64,000 nt of DNA, from the NCBI GenBank assembly GCA_947589545.1, contig CANQBA010000002.1:1-64000 (forward strand). The letters are read 5' to 3'. The notes beneath the pieces were generated by a model. That model was not told where the DNA came from. It made no database searches and worked only from the letters and a program-made list of their open reading frames with translations. The DNA is from an uncultured Oscillospiraceae bacterium (GTDB lineage: Bacteria; Bacillota; Clostridia; Oscillospirales; Oscillospiraceae). The position numbers and the translations under genes are program-made. Of the stretch, positions 1 through 8,995 are shown in pieces. Numbering within the stretch: the first letter of the stretch is position 1; every line of letters starts with the position of its first letter.

Positions 1-87
1 GCACTCGCTTTGACTGCCAGAAAACTGATCCGGCTTGTCTTTCGACTGCTGAAGGACAACCGCCTGTATATCCCGCCGGAGGGCTGA
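1..87 (+). CDS. IS110-type transposase, C-terminal end (partial)
   Basis: An open frame runs in from the window edge and stops with TGA at 85-87. Its 28 residues contain ALTARKLIRLVFRLLKDN, which resembles the conserved C-terminal tail of IS110/IS116-family transposases, where the motif lies at the very end of the Transposase_20 domain. Everything upstream is outside the window, so intactness cannot be judged. The AT-rich stretch at about 170-246 after the stop would be the right end of the element. The call rests on a short motif only. Confidence 0.6.
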   Translation, partial: ALALTARKLIRLVFRLLKDNRLYIPPEG

Positions 88-266
88 GCATTCGCTCTCC
101 CCTTTGACGCTGCCAGCCCTGTTTCAAAAATGCGCAGGGGCAGGGCTTGGATTGGTGTTGCCTTTTTTCCTGGTTACTACTCTTTTGGGGTACTTCTTTC
201 GCAAATTTTCTCTTATTTCATTCTTGACTTCACACCATTAGACTTTTGTCCGGGGTCGTGAAATGA
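88..266. other. Intergenic, right end of the IS110-type element
   Basis: No gene is seen here. A GC-rich imperfect inverted repeat lies around 107-148, where the arms GCCAGCCCTG and CAGGGGCAGGGC flank an A-rich loop. It could end transcription from the AAA+ gene on the minus strand, but it lacks a clear T run. The remainder is AT-rich and probably belongs to the element end. Confidence 0.35.
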
Positions 267-2297
267 TCATTGGAGCATGTCCTCGTCCAGCCTTGCCAGC
301 TGTGTGCCCATCCGCTCCAGATACGGCTTCAGGGCGTTGAAAAGCGCTTTGTCGTATTTATGCGCGTCCTCATAGCGCCAGGGCGTCTCGTCGGGCGGCG
401 TCTCCGTGGACGGTGTCTCCGGGGCGATATCCCTGATCACCCGGCAGACAAGCTTGCCGTTTTCCTCCCTGGTCTGAAAGTTGCGTTTGGAATAAAGGAC
501 GTTCATGGGGGAGGAGGCCGGGACAAAATTGCCCCGGAAAAGGCGCATATAGACCTTGGCGATGTCCCGCAGACCCGCGTCGGTGCCGCCCTGGGTGACC
601 AGAGTGCTGCCCTGAAGAACATGCGCGACGGCGTCCCTCCACTCCAGCGGCTTGATGGAGCGGTTTTCGTTGCACCAGCCCTGCTCGCCGGCGTAGAGCA
701 GCGCCATATGCGTGATCTTGGCGATGTCCGCGCCGGACGCGAATTTGGCGTTTTGGGGCTTTTCCACGTCCGCGTCGGGAACGAAGAAATCCAGAAGGGC
801 CGTGAGCTTCTCCGGGTCGAAACATTCCTTTTCAAAGAGATCGACGGGGTGGACGCCTCTGTTTTTGGCCTCCTCCCGGCGCACATTGTTGGCCCGCTTC
901 ATCTGCTCGGCGAAAAGCTGACAACATTCGCTGGCGCAGGGCATAAAGACGGAGAACAGAGCGTCGAACCGGCCGCTCCGGAAAAACTCCTTGGGGAGCC
1001 CGTCGATGTCGTTGGCGGTGGCGATGATGAATACGGGCTTTTTATTGTCCTGCATCCAGGCGAGGATCCGCCCGAACATGCGCTTGAAGGTGCCGCCGTC
1101 GCCCTCGCCGGCTTTGGAGGAGGAGCCGGAAAACGCCTTTTCCAGCTCGTCTATGAAGAGGATGCAGGGGGCCATGGCCTCGGCCAGCCGGAGCGCCTGA
1201 CGCATGTTCCGCTCGGATTCGCCGACCTTGCTGCCCATCAGCGCGTCTACGTTCAGACGCACCATGCTCAGCCGCCAGTCGCGCTGGAGGATCCTGGCCG
1301 CCTCGGATTTGCCGCAGCCGGGAACGCCGCACAGGAGCACGCCCTTCGGGGGCATAAGGCCGTATCGCACCGCGTAGCCGGAGGCGTCGCGCATGTGGCG
1401 GCCCATCTGTTCCGCCCATTCCTTGTACGCGCCCATCCCCACCAGCCTGTCGGCGTCGTCCCCGGGGGCGGGATCGGCCCCGTCGTCCTTGTCCTTGTCT
1501 TTATCCTTTTCCTTGTCCTCCATCAGATCCAGGAGGCCCTGGTGACGCGTGAGAGCCTGCTTTTTCTCCTCCCGGGCGACGCGGATCCGTTTCCTGGGGT
1601 GGTGGATGGGGAGATGCCCCTCCACAAGGGGGCCCTGCAGAAGCTTATTGGCCATCCGCTCCACCTCCATGACGCCAAAGCCGGTCAGCTCCGCCGCCAG
1701 AGGCTGCGCGTCCTCCGCCGCCTCAAAGGGGTGGCCCGCCGCCTCGGCCGTGTCCATCAGCTGACGGCATATCTCCGCCTGGGTGGGGTATTTGACGGAT
1801 ACCACGGTGGTGTACGGCTGAAGATCCACGGGGATGAGGGACGGATCGCCATACAGGAGGACAAGGGAGTTGGAGAGCCGGGACGCGGTATTGACCGTGT
1901 CCACCCGGTCGCGGACGTAATCCCGCAGGGCCTGGACCGTATCCTGATCCTGGGGCAGCAGCTGGATGACGGCGGCAAAGGCCGGGACGCTCGCGTCCAT
2001 CGAATCGTCCCCCCTGCCCGGAGCCAGCTTCTCCGGCTCAAAAAACAGGTTGGTATACCGGTCAAAATCCTCCGGCGGCGCGCCCACGAATTCATAATAG
2101 AGCCGCTGTCTCGGATCGGGGGCGGCGGGCCTTTTCGTCAGGCTCACCAGCTCGTCGTCCCGGGCACGGATCACGGCGCTGACCGCCAGCTCCCGCTCCT
2201 GGGTATCCAGAAAGATCAGCGGAGAGCCGGCCCGGAAGGCGGCGTCGCATTTTTCAATCACATCCCGAAGGACGGGGTTCGATTCATTCAACAGCAT
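267..2297 (-). CDS. Ycf46-like AAA+ ATPase
   Basis: 676 aa. The C-terminal half is a classical AAA+ module: Walker A GVPGCGKS at about 324-331, Walker B ILFIDELE at about 379-386, sensor-1 IATAND at about 425-430, and an arginine-finger segment RSGRFD at about 440-445. The N-terminal ~230 residues (PLIFLDTQERELAVSAV) match the style of the Ycf46-like subfamily, whose N domain resembles a degenerate P-loop fold. A lysine/aspartate-rich linker (KEKDKDKDKDD, about 262-272) separates the two. No membrane segment is visible, so the protein is probably cytosolic. It is the last gene of the minus-strand block, 9 bp after the preceding gene, with GAGGTGG before its ATG. Its role is inferred as remodelling or unfolding of a partner encoded in the block; the substrate is unknown. 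Confidence 0.8.
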   Translation of the reverse strand: MLLNESNPVLRDVIEKCDAAFRAGSPLIFLDTQERELAVSAVIRARDDELVSLTKRPAAPDPRQRLYYEFVGAPPEDFDRYTNLFFEPEKLAPGRGDDSMDASVPAFAAVIQLLPQDQDTVQALRDYVRDRVDTVNTASRLSNSLVLLYGDPSLIPVDLQPYTTVVSVKYPTQAEICRQLMDTAEAAGHPFEAAEDAQPLAAELTGFGVMEVERMANKLLQGPLVEGHLPIHHPRKRIRVAREEKKQALTRHQGLLDLMEDKEKDKDKDKDDGADPAPGDDADRLVGMGAYKEWAEQMGRHMRDASGYAVRYGLMPPKGVLLCGVPGCGKSEAARILQRDWRLSMVRLNVDALMGSKVGESERNMRQALRLAEAMAPCILFIDELEKAFSGSSSKAGEGDGGTFKRMFGRILAWMQDNKKPVFIIATANDIDGLPKEFFRSGRFDALFSVFMPCASECCQLFAEQMKRANNVRREEAKNRGVHPVDLFEKECFDPEKLTALLDFFVPDADVEKPQNAKFASGADIAKITHMALLYAGEQGWCNENRSIKPLEWRDAVAHVLQGSTLVTQGGTDAGLRDIAKVYMRLFRGNFVPASSPMNVLYSKRNFQTREENGKLVCRVIRDIAPETPSTETPPDETPWRYEDAHKYDKALFNALKPYLERMGTQLARLDEDMLQ

Positions 2298-2306
2298 AGT
2301 TCCACC

Positions 2307-3452
2307 TCACTTCTGTGTTTTCCGTATGGCGCTCCGAAGGTCGGCGACGCCCGCGATGGGATCCCTGAAGCGGGAACAGGCGGCGCCGTCGTCCGTCAGG
2401 ATCCACCACTCGCCCCGGCTTACCGCCACCTCCAGAACATCCGACGGATCCCAGTCGCCGAAGACGCTGTAGCCATAGGGGTGGCCGCTGTAATCCACCC
2501 TGCGGCCGGACGTCACCGTGACCCATCCCGCCGTATCCCGATCCAGGACATCCAGGCAGATGGAGATCACATCCCGCGCGGGGGCCCGCTTCACGAGGTT
2601 CCCCTTCCTGTAAAGCCCGATGGCGTTCCCGTCGCGGCGCAGGATCCAATCCTCTTTTTTGTTTTCGATAGCCACCGGCATGACCCTTACGGGCACGCCG
2701 TCAGCCAGGAGGAAGTACCGGTAATCCCCCTGGAGGATCGTCACGCGGCCGGTCGAAGGGCTCTGCCTGCCGTTTTTAAGGAGATCGATGCTCAGCGGCA
2801 CGCTTTCTCCGCCCAGCGGGTGCGGCGCGGCGATCACCTTCCGGACGGAAAGGCCCCGCTTCACCGGCGCGTCGGGGTAGACCGCCAGCGTATACGGACG
2901 CCGGCTTGCCGGGATGCTCAGCGGCTCGCTTCCGCCGTCAAGGGTAATGACGCGTTCAGTTTCCGCCGGGCTTTCGTTTCGAAACGCCTCCAGCGCGGCC
3001 TCCGGCGTGATGGGACGGCGCTCCGGGCCGGTACGGGCCAGGAGATAGGAGGCGGCCAGGATGCAGTAGATCCGCTTGCGGACAGGGACGGTATCGTTTA
3101 TTTTGCACGCCGTGTTCCACAGGGACGTCAAAAGCGACACCGTCTCCGGCGTCTCGCTCTGGAGCTGCAGCATCCGCTGGCCGGAGCCGCTGCGGGCGCA
3201 ATTGGCGGCCGGCCGGGAGGCGAAGTAGTCCAGCGGCGTCTGAGGCGGATAGGCGAACATGTTTTCCCAGCAGAACGCGCAGGCGAAGAGCACGTCCGCG
3301 TTGAACCGATCCCACGCGGAGAGCGGGGCCAGGCCGTGCAGGGCGAAGGCCGCAGCCAGCTTGGGATCCCGCAGAATGTCCTCCGGGGAGAAATGCGTCC
3401 GAAACGCCAGGGGGGAGCGGATCGGAAGGCTGTCCATCATAAAGGTTCGCAT
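2307..3452 (-). CDS. Hypothetical protein in the Hsp70/AAA+ block
   Basis: 381 aa and not assignable to a family by eye. The N-terminal half is helical and rich in Ala, Phe and Trp. The C-terminal half (about 190-370) looks beta-rich, with many Gly-, Arg- and Val-containing strands and a repeated Trp/Gly pattern (DWILRRDG, GWVTVTSG, EWWILTDDG). This would fit a beta-sandwich or SH3/FHA-like substrate-binding domain, but that is inference. There is no signal peptide or membrane helix. AGGAG stands 9 nt before the ATG. It lies between the Hsp70-like and AAA+ genes on the same strand and is presumably co-transcribed with them. Confidence 0.7.
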   Translation of the reverse strand: MRTFMMDSLPIRSPLAFRTHFSPEDILRDPKLAAAFALHGLAPLSAWDRFNADVLFACAFCWENMFAYPPQTPLDYFASRPAANCARSGSGQRMLQLQSETPETVSLLTSLWNTACKINDTVPVRKRIYCILAASYLLARTGPERRPITPEAALEAFRNESPAETERVITLDGGSEPLSIPASRRPYTLAVYPDAPVKRGLSVRKVIAAPHPLGGESVPLSIDLLKNGRQSPSTGRVTILQGDYRYFLLADGVPVRVMPVAIENKKEDWILRRDGNAIGLYRKGNLVKRAPARDVISICLDVLDRDTAGWVTVTSGRRVDYSGHPYGYSVFGDWDPSDVLEVAVSRGEWWILTDDGAACSRFRDPIAGVADLRSAIRKTQK

Positions 3453-3515
3453 GGTTGTTTCTCCTCTCAGGGGCGCGGCCCGGTCAGGATCGGGAGACGC
3501 CGCGCCGGCGTGGGA

Positions 3516-5762
3516 TCATTTGCAGTTGGATCTGTCATAGACCAGGAACAGGATCTTCCCGATCGCCACCTCCAGCTGCGCGTCCAGCATCTGGTAATAG
3601 GGATCCTTCATATCCTTCGAATCCATGTAAGTGAGACGCTTTTCGGCGTCCCTAAACGCGGAATTCAAAATTTGTTGGTGCTTCCTATCCAGCTTCAGCG
3701 CTATTTTTTGAATTTGCTTCGGGGTGAGGGGCTCGACCGCTCTCCTGTCCACAAAAGTGGGGTTGTCACTCCAATTGATCAAATAATTAGAGGAAGTGAG
3801 GAAACGCAGAAATTTTTTAGCCAAATCCAGCGAGAAAAGGAACTTAAAAGTGGATCGCAGCACAGTAGTTTTGATCTTATCCAGCAGAGCGTTGGTGACC
3901 GCGTTTGACATGAAAAAACGAACATCTTCACCGATGGTCATGTTCGACAGCTTGATCCCCTCGTTCAGCTGACCGCCGTAAATTTCCCCGGAGAACGCGT
4001 TGACTTTTTCGAGGATCTGCTGCTTGCACTGATTAAACGCGCTGTCCTTCTTATTGATCCCCAGGAAGAAGTCCATGCTCTGCTTCATATGCTCATCGGA
4101 AAAATTCCCGCTATTGCGGATAAGCTCGGAAGCCTTATTTACGATCTCATCAATTTTGTGAGACTGACCGTCATTATAGAATTCGACGGCCTGCTGGAAG
4201 AACTTAAGAACCACCGTAGCGCAGTAAGAAGCAAGATTGTCAACGAACGAGTCATACGCTTTCTGATAGGACGCGTTCAGGCTCTCGCGGAGAGCCGGGA
4301 ACTTGTCCGCCGCCGCATATTCGGTGGATTTTGCGAACGCAAGCCCCGTGGCCACGGAGCTGGAGGGGTCTTTCAGAACGGTAAAGCGGGCGTGTCCCCC
4401 CGCCCGGTTGGGCCCGTCGTCCGTCTTCGGGCCGGACGTGCCGCCTTTAAAGGGGTTTTCTTCCACGGCCATCCAGACGTTGGCGCAGATGTCCCGAACC
4501 TCCGTGACGTGGCTGGTGCCGCCGGTGAGGATGATGAGGCCGTTGAAGTCCTCCGCCTTGCCGCCCAGATATGTCATGACTTCGACCTGTGTGGATTCAA
4601 AAAATTTATGTACGCGCTGATACCATGAATCCTTATCGCTGTCGGTTCCGACGACGCTCCGCATAAAGTCGGGATCGAGCAAAAAAGACTTGATGTTGGC
4701 GCCGTTGACGGGATTCAGAACCGCGGGGGTCATCGCGCCGCCGCTGCTGTAGTACTTCTCCTTGGCCTCCCGAAGGCTCAGCTTATTTTCGTCCCGGATG
4801 CTCCAGGTGGCGTTTTTTCCGTCGCCGCCCAGGTTGAGCCCCGTTTTTTGCTCCGCTTTTTTGAGCATCTCGCTGTCCAGGTCGCTCCCGCCCAGGCGTA
4901 TGCTCCTGGTGATGAGGATTTCCCCCAGGCGGACATAGGTGAAGTCGATGGTGGAGGAGCCCAGATCGTAGATACAGATGCCCTTGCCGGTGGACATCAG
5001 GGCGGTGAGGCGGGCCTTCCAATCGCTGCTGATATTTTTGGAATAGACGATGGGCGCCATAAGCGCGGCCTTCGGTTCGGGCATGATGGCCACATTGTCG
5101 CAGCCGGTGATGTCTCGAAGAAGCTCGTAGAGCTTATTTATGGATTCCTGTTTCGTCCATTCGGAGCTGGCGGGACAGCCCATAGCCACCAGGAGGCGGC
5201 CGTCCTTTGCGGCCTCCCGGATGGACGGGGTCGTATCGACCTGATCGTTTTCCAGGATCCTGTCCCAAAGCGCCCGCAGGAAGTCCCGTATCACCTTGCC
5301 AAAGGTGATCGCGTTGTTGGCGCTGTCCCGCAGCTGGGAGGGCTGCTCCCATCGGGTGGGCGGTTCCTTGAAATAGGGGTATATGTGGCCGCCGCGCGCC
5401 GCGGCGTCCGGGGTGGCGACCTCCTTTCCGATGGTCACGGTACCGTCGTCCCCATAGCGTATGACCGTCATGAGCTTCTGGCCCTGGTCGTCGTCGAAGT
5501 GCAGCGACACGGTGAGCCACGTCGTGCCCACCTTGTAGCGCTTGTATGCCATGCACTCCCCGTGGCCAAAGTCGAGCCCGACCACAATGACGGGCTTGGA
5601 GGGGTCGGTATCGTCCACCTTAATGGCGAATTTGGAGGGATCGGCGGCGTCCGCCTTCCTGCCCTCGATAAAGTCCCACAGATCGCCCGCATAGTACTCC
5701 CGATCGATGAGCTTATACGGCATTTTCACCCGTTTTTCTTCCGGCTTTTCGGCTGTCTCCAT
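3516..5762 (-). CDS. Hsp70/actin-like ATPase
   Basis: 748 aa with an ASKHA (Hsp70/actin) ATPase core. The phosphate-1 motif is VGLDFGHGE at about 61-69. A connect-type segment MPEPKAALMAP is near 228. The phosphate-2 motif IYDLGSSTIDF is near 260, followed by the glycine-rich RLGGSDLD. The adenosine motif LTGGTSH is near 410, and GLAFAKS forms the second connect segment. The C-terminal ~270 residues are helical and lack the DnaK substrate-binding beta domain, so this is not an orthodox chaperone. GGAGGG precedes the ATG, and the gene begins 3 bp after the upstream gene's stop, which implies translational coupling. It may be a nucleotide-dependent switch partnered with the AAA+ ATPase of the same operon. 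Confidence 0.78.
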   Translation of the reverse strand: METAEKPEEKRVKMPYKLIDREYYAGDLWDFIEGRKADAADPSKFAIKVDDTDPSKPVIVVGLDFGHGECMAYKRYKVGTTWLTVSLHFDDDQGQKLMTVIRYGDDGTVTIGKEVATPDAAARGGHIYPYFKEPPTRWEQPSQLRDSANNAITFGKVIRDFLRALWDRILENDQVDTTPSIREAAKDGRLLVAMGCPASSEWTKQESINKLYELLRDITGCDNVAIMPEPKAALMAPIVYSKNISSDWKARLTALMSTGKGICIYDLGSSTIDFTYVRLGEILITRSIRLGGSDLDSEMLKKAEQKTGLNLGGDGKNATWSIRDENKLSLREAKEKYYSSGGAMTPAVLNPVNGANIKSFLLDPDFMRSVVGTDSDKDSWYQRVHKFFESTQVEVMTYLGGKAEDFNGLIILTGGTSHVTEVRDICANVWMAVEENPFKGGTSGPKTDDGPNRAGGHARFTVLKDPSSSVATGLAFAKSTEYAAADKFPALRESLNASYQKAYDSFVDNLASYCATVVLKFFQQAVEFYNDGQSHKIDEIVNKASELIRNSGNFSDEHMKQSMDFFLGINKKDSAFNQCKQQILEKVNAFSGEIYGGQLNEGIKLSNMTIGEDVRFFMSNAVTNALLDKIKTTVLRSTFKFLFSLDLAKKFLRFLTSSNYLINWSDNPTFVDRRAVEPLTPKQIQKIALKLDRKHQQILNSAFRDAEKRLTYMDSKDMKDPYYQMLDAQLEVAIGKILFLVYDRSNCK

Positions 5763-5765
5763 CTC

Positions 5766-6668
5766 TTATCCCTCCGTACCCTGATTGTTGTAATAGATTT
5801 TTATGAGCTTTTCCTCTATCTCCCCGGCCCACGCGGCCAGGCTGTCCCTCAGCTCCGGCAGGCCGCCCTCCTTCAGCGCCGCGAACCGCTCCTCCTCCAA
5901 AAGCGCCCGCAGGGCCGGGAAGATCCGTTCGGCTTCCGTGTCCTCCAGGGTCAGCGCTTTGTGGTTTTTCTCGTTTTCCAAAGCGCCGCTGACGTACCTG
6001 GCCGCTTTTCTGTTGGCGTCCAAAACAGACGTCAGCGCGGCGTCGGCCCTCTGAAGGCGCGCGGCGTCGCGTTTTTTTCTCGCGGTCTTAGCTTCCCGGA
6101 GAGCCTCCGACGGGTCGGCGGCGCCAAGCCGGCGCAGAACCGTCTGCGCGTCCTCGGAGGCCGCTTTTGCGTCAAGCTCGTCGAGAGCCTCCGTGAGCTT
6201 CTCCCGCTTTTTCACCAGCTTCCCCACGTCATAGACCATATACCCCAGGGTGGCGTCGGCGCCCCGCAGCAACTCCTCCGCCGTCTCCGCCCCCGGGGCC
6301 CCGCGCTCCATGAAGTCCAGGAAGGCGACCCCCATCTCTAGGATGCCCCGGTCACGGCGCAGCTCGTGGATCACGTCCCGATCCCAGCCCCGGATCAGCT
6401 GTTCCCTGGCGGCGCGCCGGTCGATGCCGGCCAGCGCCTCCCAGCTTTCGTTGAGAAAACCCCAATCGGCGCCGGCCTGCGCCGCGCGGGGATCCGCGCC
6501 AGCGTTCGCGTCCTTGGTGTTTTGTTTCTTCTTTTTGGAACCGAAAGAAAGCACCACCTCTACGGACATTCCGTTGTAATTCCCCTTTCCCTTGTCGCTG
6601 CCGGCTTGCTCCACGAAGGATCCCGGCTTTTCGCCGGGATCCTTCGTGGGATCATGAGAGTTATCCAT
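5766..6668 (-). CDS. Charged helical hypothetical protein
   Basis: 300 aa, strongly charged, with long predicted helices from about 65 to 295 (Lys/Glu/Ala/Leu-rich, for example KKREKLTEALDELDAKAA and EAKTARKKRDAARLQRADAA), consistent with coiled coil. The first ~60 residues are low complexity and include SFGSKKKKQN. No membrane segment or enzyme motif is seen. A GGGAGGAG ribosome site precedes the ATG. It sits 3 bp before the Hsp70-like gene and 12 bp after the membrane-protein gene. It could be a scaffold, adaptor or nucleotide-exchange-like partner for the Hsp70-like protein; that is position-based inference only. Confidence 0.65.
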   Translation of the reverse strand: MDNSHDPTKDPGEKPGSFVEQAGSDKGKGNYNGMSVEVVLSFGSKKKKQNTKDANAGADPRAAQAGADWGFLNESWEALAGIDRRAAREQLIRGWDRDVIHELRRDRGILEMGVAFLDFMERGAPGAETAEELLRGADATLGYMVYDVGKLVKKREKLTEALDELDAKAASEDAQTVLRRLGAADPSEALREAKTARKKRDAARLQRADAALTSVLDANRKAARYVSGALENEKNHKALTLEDTEAERIFPALRALLEEERFAALKEGGLPELRDSLAAWAGEIEEKLIKIYYNNQGTEG

Positions 6669-6680
6669 TTGCTCCTCCCT

Positions 6681-7814
6681 TCAGCCCAGATCCGTCTCGA
6701 CCTCGTTCATCTCGTCGTTTTCAACCGTAGTCTTCCGGGTAAAGCCCTTGTTGTTGACGGTGTTTTCCGTCTTCTGCCGGTTCTTGAGGCCCGCGAAGGC
6801 ATCCTCGATGGCATTTTCGACCTTGTGGCCCGCCTCCACGACCTTGCGGCCTGCCTCGGCCACCTTGTCGCCGACCCAGACGGTTCCGTCAACCACCTGG
6901 CAGACGATGTCCGGGGCCTTGACGGATAACCAGCCCACCCAGAGGGGGATATTTTTGGAGAGCATGTCGGTGCCGGACATGACGCCCAGGAGCGCCAGAA
7001 GGGAGAGAAGGAGCAGTATGAGTTCAAACTCGGGAGCAGCCATGGCTATGACGCCATTAATCATGACGACGTCCAGCATGTAGAAGGAGAAGGCCAGGCC
7101 GATGCCGAGGATGATGCCCCGGGCAGCCTCGGCGGTGATGATGCCCCGGCTCAGGTCATCCGCTACCCGCTGGAGCTCGACGCTGGAGCAGGCCATGGAC
7201 GTGGCGTCCTCGACGGACACGTTTCCGCTGGTGGACAGATAGATCTCTAAAGCGGTGCAGACCTTCAGGTCATAGTCCCTGACGGCGATGGAGCGCATGA
7301 CGGAGAGAACCTTGCGGTTCTTTTTGATGGCGTTGAGCATCCGGTTGGCGGCGCGCCGGGAGAGCCCCAGCTCGTCCGTTTTTTCCAGCGTCTCGTCCAC
7401 GAAGGCGCGGATCTCGTCGTCCGTCATGCCTTCGGTGTCGCCGAACAGCTCGTTGCTCAGGCGGTCAAGGGACACGCCGTCCTGAAGCTCCTCCTGGACG
7501 TTTTCGTCGTCCATGGCGGCGCGGATCACGCGGATGTTTTTGGCGAGGGTGAGCTGGTCTTGAAGATCCAGCTTGGCGAATTTTGCGGAGACCACCTTGC
7601 GGCCCTCGGTGATCTCGGAGAAGTGCCGGTCGAAGTTGTTGACGCCGACCAGGATCCGGTTGGCCACATCCACAGCCATTTCCATGCTGAAGCCCTTAGC
7701 GTGGATGATCTCGGGGAGCGTGGAGGCGGTGTCCTTGTCGCGCAGCGCGGCGGCGTCCAGAAAGACGGCCTTGAGGGTGGAGTTGGTGAAGATGAAATCC
7801 TTGTTGTCTGACAT
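6681..7814 (-). CDS. Membrane-anchored hypothetical protein
   Basis: 377 aa from the ATG at 7814, which has GGAGG 8 nt upstream; a longer frame to 7928 lacks such a site. Residues ~1-210 are soluble and helical. Two or more hydrophobic segments follow at about 228-290 (GIILGIGLAFSFYMLDVVMI, FELILLLLSLLALLGVM). An amphipathic Val/Ala/Lys helix (KVAEAGRKVVEAGHKVENA) then leads to a charged tail. The layout suggests a soluble N-domain tethered at the membrane. The family is not recognised. It could be the membrane docking point for the cytosolic ATPases of the block. A 170-bp gap separates it from the preceding gene. Confidence 0.68.
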   Translation of the reverse strand: MSDNKDFIFTNSTLKAVFLDAAALRDKDTASTLPEIIHAKGFSMEMAVDVANRILVGVNNFDRHFSEITEGRKVVSAKFAKLDLQDQLTLAKNIRVIRAAMDDENVQEELQDGVSLDRLSNELFGDTEGMTDDEIRAFVDETLEKTDELGLSRRAANRMLNAIKKNRKVLSVMRSIAVRDYDLKVCTALEIYLSTSGNVSVEDATSMACSSVELQRVADDLSRGIITAEAARGIILGIGLAFSFYMLDVVMINGVIAMAAPEFELILLLLSLLALLGVMSGTDMLSKNIPLWVGWLSVKAPDIVCQVVDGTVWVGDKVAEAGRKVVEAGHKVENAIEDAFAGLKNRQKTENTVNNKGFTRKTTVENDEMNEVETDLG

Positions 7815-7984
7815 TTTCTTTTCCTCCGTAAAAGCAGACGGTCGATTTGCTTCCTTCGTTCGCACGGGGATCGAAATGCGTATCCTACTTTTTTCGGATT
7901 GGCGGCGCCCCTGTGTTGATGGTACCATTTTAACACACGTCTGTAGGAAAAAAAGTGCTTTTCAGATCCGATTTTGGTAAAAGT

Positions 7985-8953
7985 TCAACCGACGACGCAC
8001 CTGCTTTGATAGATGTTCCCGTAGTACCGCTCCCCGTAGGGCCCCTGGGCGTATGTCTCCAGGATGTCATAGACGTCCCACGATTGATAGATCCCGGCCA
8101 TCAGCGCCGCCAGAACCACCAGATCCCGGCGCATGATGAAGCCCGAGCCCACCGTCCCCAGAAGCGCCTCGGCGTCCGGCCTGTCAAGCTCCAGGCCCAC
8201 CGCCAGCCGCAGTAGAGTGCTCTGGCTCACCCGCTCTTTGGGGGCGTCGTCCTTCGTCTTCTCCCCCGTTTCGTTCTCCGTTTTTTCCCCCGGCTCGTTT
8301 TCCGGTTTTGCGTCTCCGGCGTCCCCGCGCTCCCTTGCCAGGGGCGCCCAGGCCCGGGAGGAGAGGAGCGTCCGGCGCTTCAGGAGCGCCTCGCTGATAT
8401 TTTTCCGCGCCATAAGCTCCCGGAGCGCCGGACGCAGACGGGAAAGTTCCTCGAAGGAGTCCCGCACCAGCAGCTCCAGGAACTCCCGCGTTTCCGCAGG
8501 CGTCATATTCGCCGCGCGGGCGATGCGTTTCGCCGTCTGCGGGGTAGTATACCCGGTGGACTCCAGAAAAGCCCTCCAGGAGGTATGGCCCAGGCGGGAT
8601 TCCTTGAAGACGGCGGCCAGCTCCCGGTCGTAAAGGTACATGCGCAGCTGCTTCTCCGCTGCCTTCGGGTTCACGCAGGCCACCGTCCGGAGCTCGGATC
8701 TCTTTTCCCGGGAGATGCCCAGCTCGGTCAGGCGGCGGGTGACAGACGCGTACAGCGGCTTTTCCCCGACGGCAAAAGCGGAAAGCTCCGCGGTTCCCAG
8801 GCTCACCTGCTTAATTTTTTTGGATATGCGCTCGTCCAGGATGCTCCCCAGGTAGGCGGCGGACGCGGTCCGCCGCCGCCGGATCGCGTCCTCGCTCATA
8901 AGAAGGTTTAAGATCTGCTCGATTTGAAGGATCGTCTCACTGTACTGGCCCAT
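7985..8953 (-). CDS. Helical repeat-like hypothetical protein
   Basis: 322 aa, all-helical, without signal peptide or membrane segment. Two stretches look alike: about 125-175 (SWRAFLESTGYTTPQTAKRI...) and the C-terminal ~75 residues (SQSTLLRLAVGLELDRPDAE... then LVVLAALMAGIYQSWDVYDI). Each pairs an HTH-like helical unit with a hydrophobic region, and the pattern recalls a helical domain found at the C-terminus of many uncharacterised clostridial proteins. An acidic linker rich in Glu, Asn, Lys and Asp (about 225-250) separates the halves. GGGAGGGT precedes the ATG. Function unknown. Confidence 0.62.
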   Translation of the reverse strand: MGQYSETILQIEQILNLLMSEDAIRRRRTASAAYLGSILDERISKKIKQVSLGTAELSAFAVGEKPLYASVTRRLTELGISREKRSELRTVACVNPKAAEKQLRMYLYDRELAAVFKESRLGHTSWRAFLESTGYTTPQTAKRIARAANMTPAETREFLELLVRDSFEELSRLRPALRELMARKNISEALLKRRTLLSSRAWAPLARERGDAGDAKPENEPGEKTENETGEKTKDDAPKERVSQSTLLRLAVGLELDRPDAEALLGTVGSGFIMRRDLVVLAALMAGIYQSWDVYDILETYAQGPYGERYYGNIYQSRCVVG

Positions 8954-8995
8954 TTAAATACCCTCCCGGGAAACGGCCGGCCGGAGGCCCCGCGC

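Noticed and set aside
270-3908. 1212-residue plus-strand frame opposite the AAA+, unknown and Hsp70-like genes
   Set aside because: No ribosome site or family signature; it mirrors three minus-strand genes with clear motifs and arises from GC-rich third positions.
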